From assembly GCF_039982735.1 (NCBI RefSeq), contig NZ_JBDWXV010000011.1:62001-126000 (forward strand): DNA of 64,000 nt, read 5' to 3'. Below the pieces are notes generated by a model. It did not search any database and was not told where the DNA came from. It worked only from the letters and a program-made list of their open reading frames with translations. Source of the stretch: Saccharospirillum sp039982735. GTDB lineage: Bacteria > Pseudomonadota > Gammaproteobacteria > Pseudomonadales > Natronospirillaceae. Positions 63,073-64,000 of this stretch are shown piece after piece (positions within the stretch are counted from its first letter, which is position 1; every line of letters starts with the position of its first letter). Both the position numbers and the translations under genes were made by a program.

Positions 63073-63093
63073 CAGGCAGTCTTTGACTGCCTG
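63073..63093. terminator. Hairpin downstream of the right-edge gene
   Basis: CAGGCAGT and ACTGCCTG form an 8-base perfect stem with a five-base loop (CTTTG). It is 12 bases after the stop of the minus-strand gene. No T-run follows, so termination would be weak. Confidence 0.4.
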
Positions 63094-63104
63094 GTCAGGA
63101 AAGG

Positions 63105-64000
63105 TTATTGCGCGGTTAGGCCCGCTTCACTGCCCGACCCGGACATCAGAAAGACCCCCGAAATGGACTGGTCGGCTTCGCTGCTGGAGACGCCAAAGCC
63201 ACCCACAAACTCCAGCCCCTGGCTTTCGCTGTTGATAAACAGGCCCTGGAACTCCCCGGTCAGGTCTGTCGCCTGCGGAGACTGATCGCCCGGGTTGTAG
63301 CTGCTTACGTCCTGCTCTCCCTGGCCATAGTCGATAAACAAATCATTGGTATTCAGCAGCGAGTTTTTAACCTCACCACTGAAATACAGGCTCCACTGGG
63401 AGCCGTCCGACATGTTCAAATTCATGCCCGCCGAGGTGGTTAGGTCGTCCAGACTCACATCCATATAGCCGTCTGCACTTGAGAGTGTCTCGCCGTTGGA
63501 TGCTGAGACATTGATGCAATCCATACTCGAACAGAGGGTCAGGTTTCGGGTGCCGGTCAGCGTGGTTAGATCCGCCGGTTCGGCAAACACATAAAAGAAG
63601 GGTGTGGTATCCAGGCTCGATTCTGACAGCGAGGTACTGCTCTCAAGCAAGGTCGCCGGATCATTAGCGCTGGCGTTCCAGATACCCCATTCAACCGTCT
63701 GATCGTCACGTTCGAGCGTGACCAGGCTTTGTGGATCGGTCTGCGTTGGCCCTTTGTATACCCGGTCGGGTGTCACATAACCCGTGTCCAGCTCGGCGAG
63801 TGTTTCACCCTCGTAATTGACAAACACCGGGCCGTTCTCGCCGTCAACCCGGTACACGAAGTGCACGGCATCGCCGTCACTGTCAGTTAGCACGATAAAG
63901 CCTTTGCCGGGATTGTTGGCCAGTTCTGTTTGCTGGGCCTCTGTCAGTCGGACATCCGCTGTAATGGGCTGGTTTTCAGCCTTTTCACCCAGGTCGGTCA
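63105..64000 (-). CDS. Unrecognised beta-rich protein, C-terminal part (cut by window edge)
   Basis: The frame is open through the right edge and ends at the TAA at 63105, so the start is outside. About 298 residues are visible. The text is rich in Ser, Asp, Gly and Thr, low in Cys and Lys, and has repeated strand-like patterns (WGIWNAS, SGEVKNSLLN, GGFGVSSSE, ISGVFLMSG). This suggests a secreted or surface beta-structured protein. The last 60 residues (GEFQGLFI..., LEFVGGFGV..., ISGVF) resemble small barrel-like domains seen at the ends of some FecR-type or TbpB-like proteins, but this is loose. A hairpin (63073-63093) lies after the stop. Confidence 0.6.
   Translation of the reverse strand, partial: TDLGEKAENQPITADVRLTEAQQTELANNPGKGFIVLTDSDGDAVHFVYRVDGENGPVFVNYEGETLAELDTGYVTPDRVYKGPTQTDPQSLVTLERDDQTVEWGIWNASANDPATLLESSTSLSESSLDTTPFFYVFAEPADLTTLTGTRNLTLCSSMDCINVSASNGETLSSADGYMDVSLDDLTTSAGMNLNMSDGSQWSLYFSGEVKNSLLNTNDLFIDYGQGEQDVSSYNPGDQSPQATDLTGEFQGLFINSESQGLEFVGGFGVSSSEADQSISGVFLMSGSGSEAGLTAQ

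Overview
The window reads as ordinary chromosome of a free-living, salt-adapted gammaproteobacterium. Gene families and neighbourhoods (mreBCD-maf-rng-yhdP, gatCAB, fabAB, betIBA-choXWV, argF-grxD, RNase G) fit the marine Oceanospirillales and relatives; a Saccharospirillaceae-like host is my guess and is not proven. The base composition is moderately GC-rich and even in genes. I see no rRNA, tRNA, CRISPR array, prophage, integrase or transposase gene.

Layout. 1-8050: the N-terminal part of a 7TMR-DISM receptor, a DMT exporter, a lipoprotein hydrolase under a LacI-type palindrome, a small gene broken by one in-frame stop, a DASH photolyase, AlaA and MsrB. 8614-15621: a complete choline-to-betaine unit, with the repressor betI, the enzymes betB and betA, and the choline ABC importer choXWV. 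A BetI-like operator and two RNA hairpins may set its expression. 15700-21303: exporters and regulators, including a two-cysteine OhrR-type peroxide sensor divergent from a DUF1499 protein and a flavin disulfide reductase. 21538-26110: argF, grxD, a MoeB/ThiF enzyme, YqgE and AzlCD. 26123-32549: a Tat-type dienelactone hydrolase, a serine hydrolase and two chemoreceptors. 32803-36080: gatCAB. 36508-46049: cell shape and envelope genes (mreBCD, maf, rng, yhdP, nitrilase). 46059-52984: small enzymes, a FIST sensor coupled to a GGDEF-EAL protein, and a carbonic-anhydrase-like protein of the CsoSCA type. 53399-57959: an amino-acid export and quality-control group (two LysE exporters, RarD, a MocR regulator, AlaX). 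58043-62832: a GH13_18 sugar phosphorylase divergent from galU, then fabA-fabB. The right edge holds the C-terminal part of an unrecognised beta-rich protein.

The most unusual signal is non-coding. Four intergenic elements (8084-8354, 21316-21527, 53111-53375, 56386-56547) share end motifs and a core. The long inverted arms inside each are self-complementary but differ in sequence from copy to copy. Two copies share an 87-base block in opposite orientation with six mismatches; the other two share an identical 27-base string. A different 163-base near-palindrome lies at 22488-22650. Other points of note are mreC, which has no usual start codon where the protein should begin (ATC at 37624 fits best), and the one-codon lesion at 4181-4183.

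How the genes work together: osmoprotection (choline uptake and oxidation to betaine, perhaps glucosyl-solute turnover through GH13_18 and GalU), oxidative defence (MsrB, OhrR, photolyase, GrxD), envelope growth (mre, yhdP, fab) and signalling (two chemoreceptors, FIST with GGDEF-EAL, 7TMR-DISM) make up most of the content.
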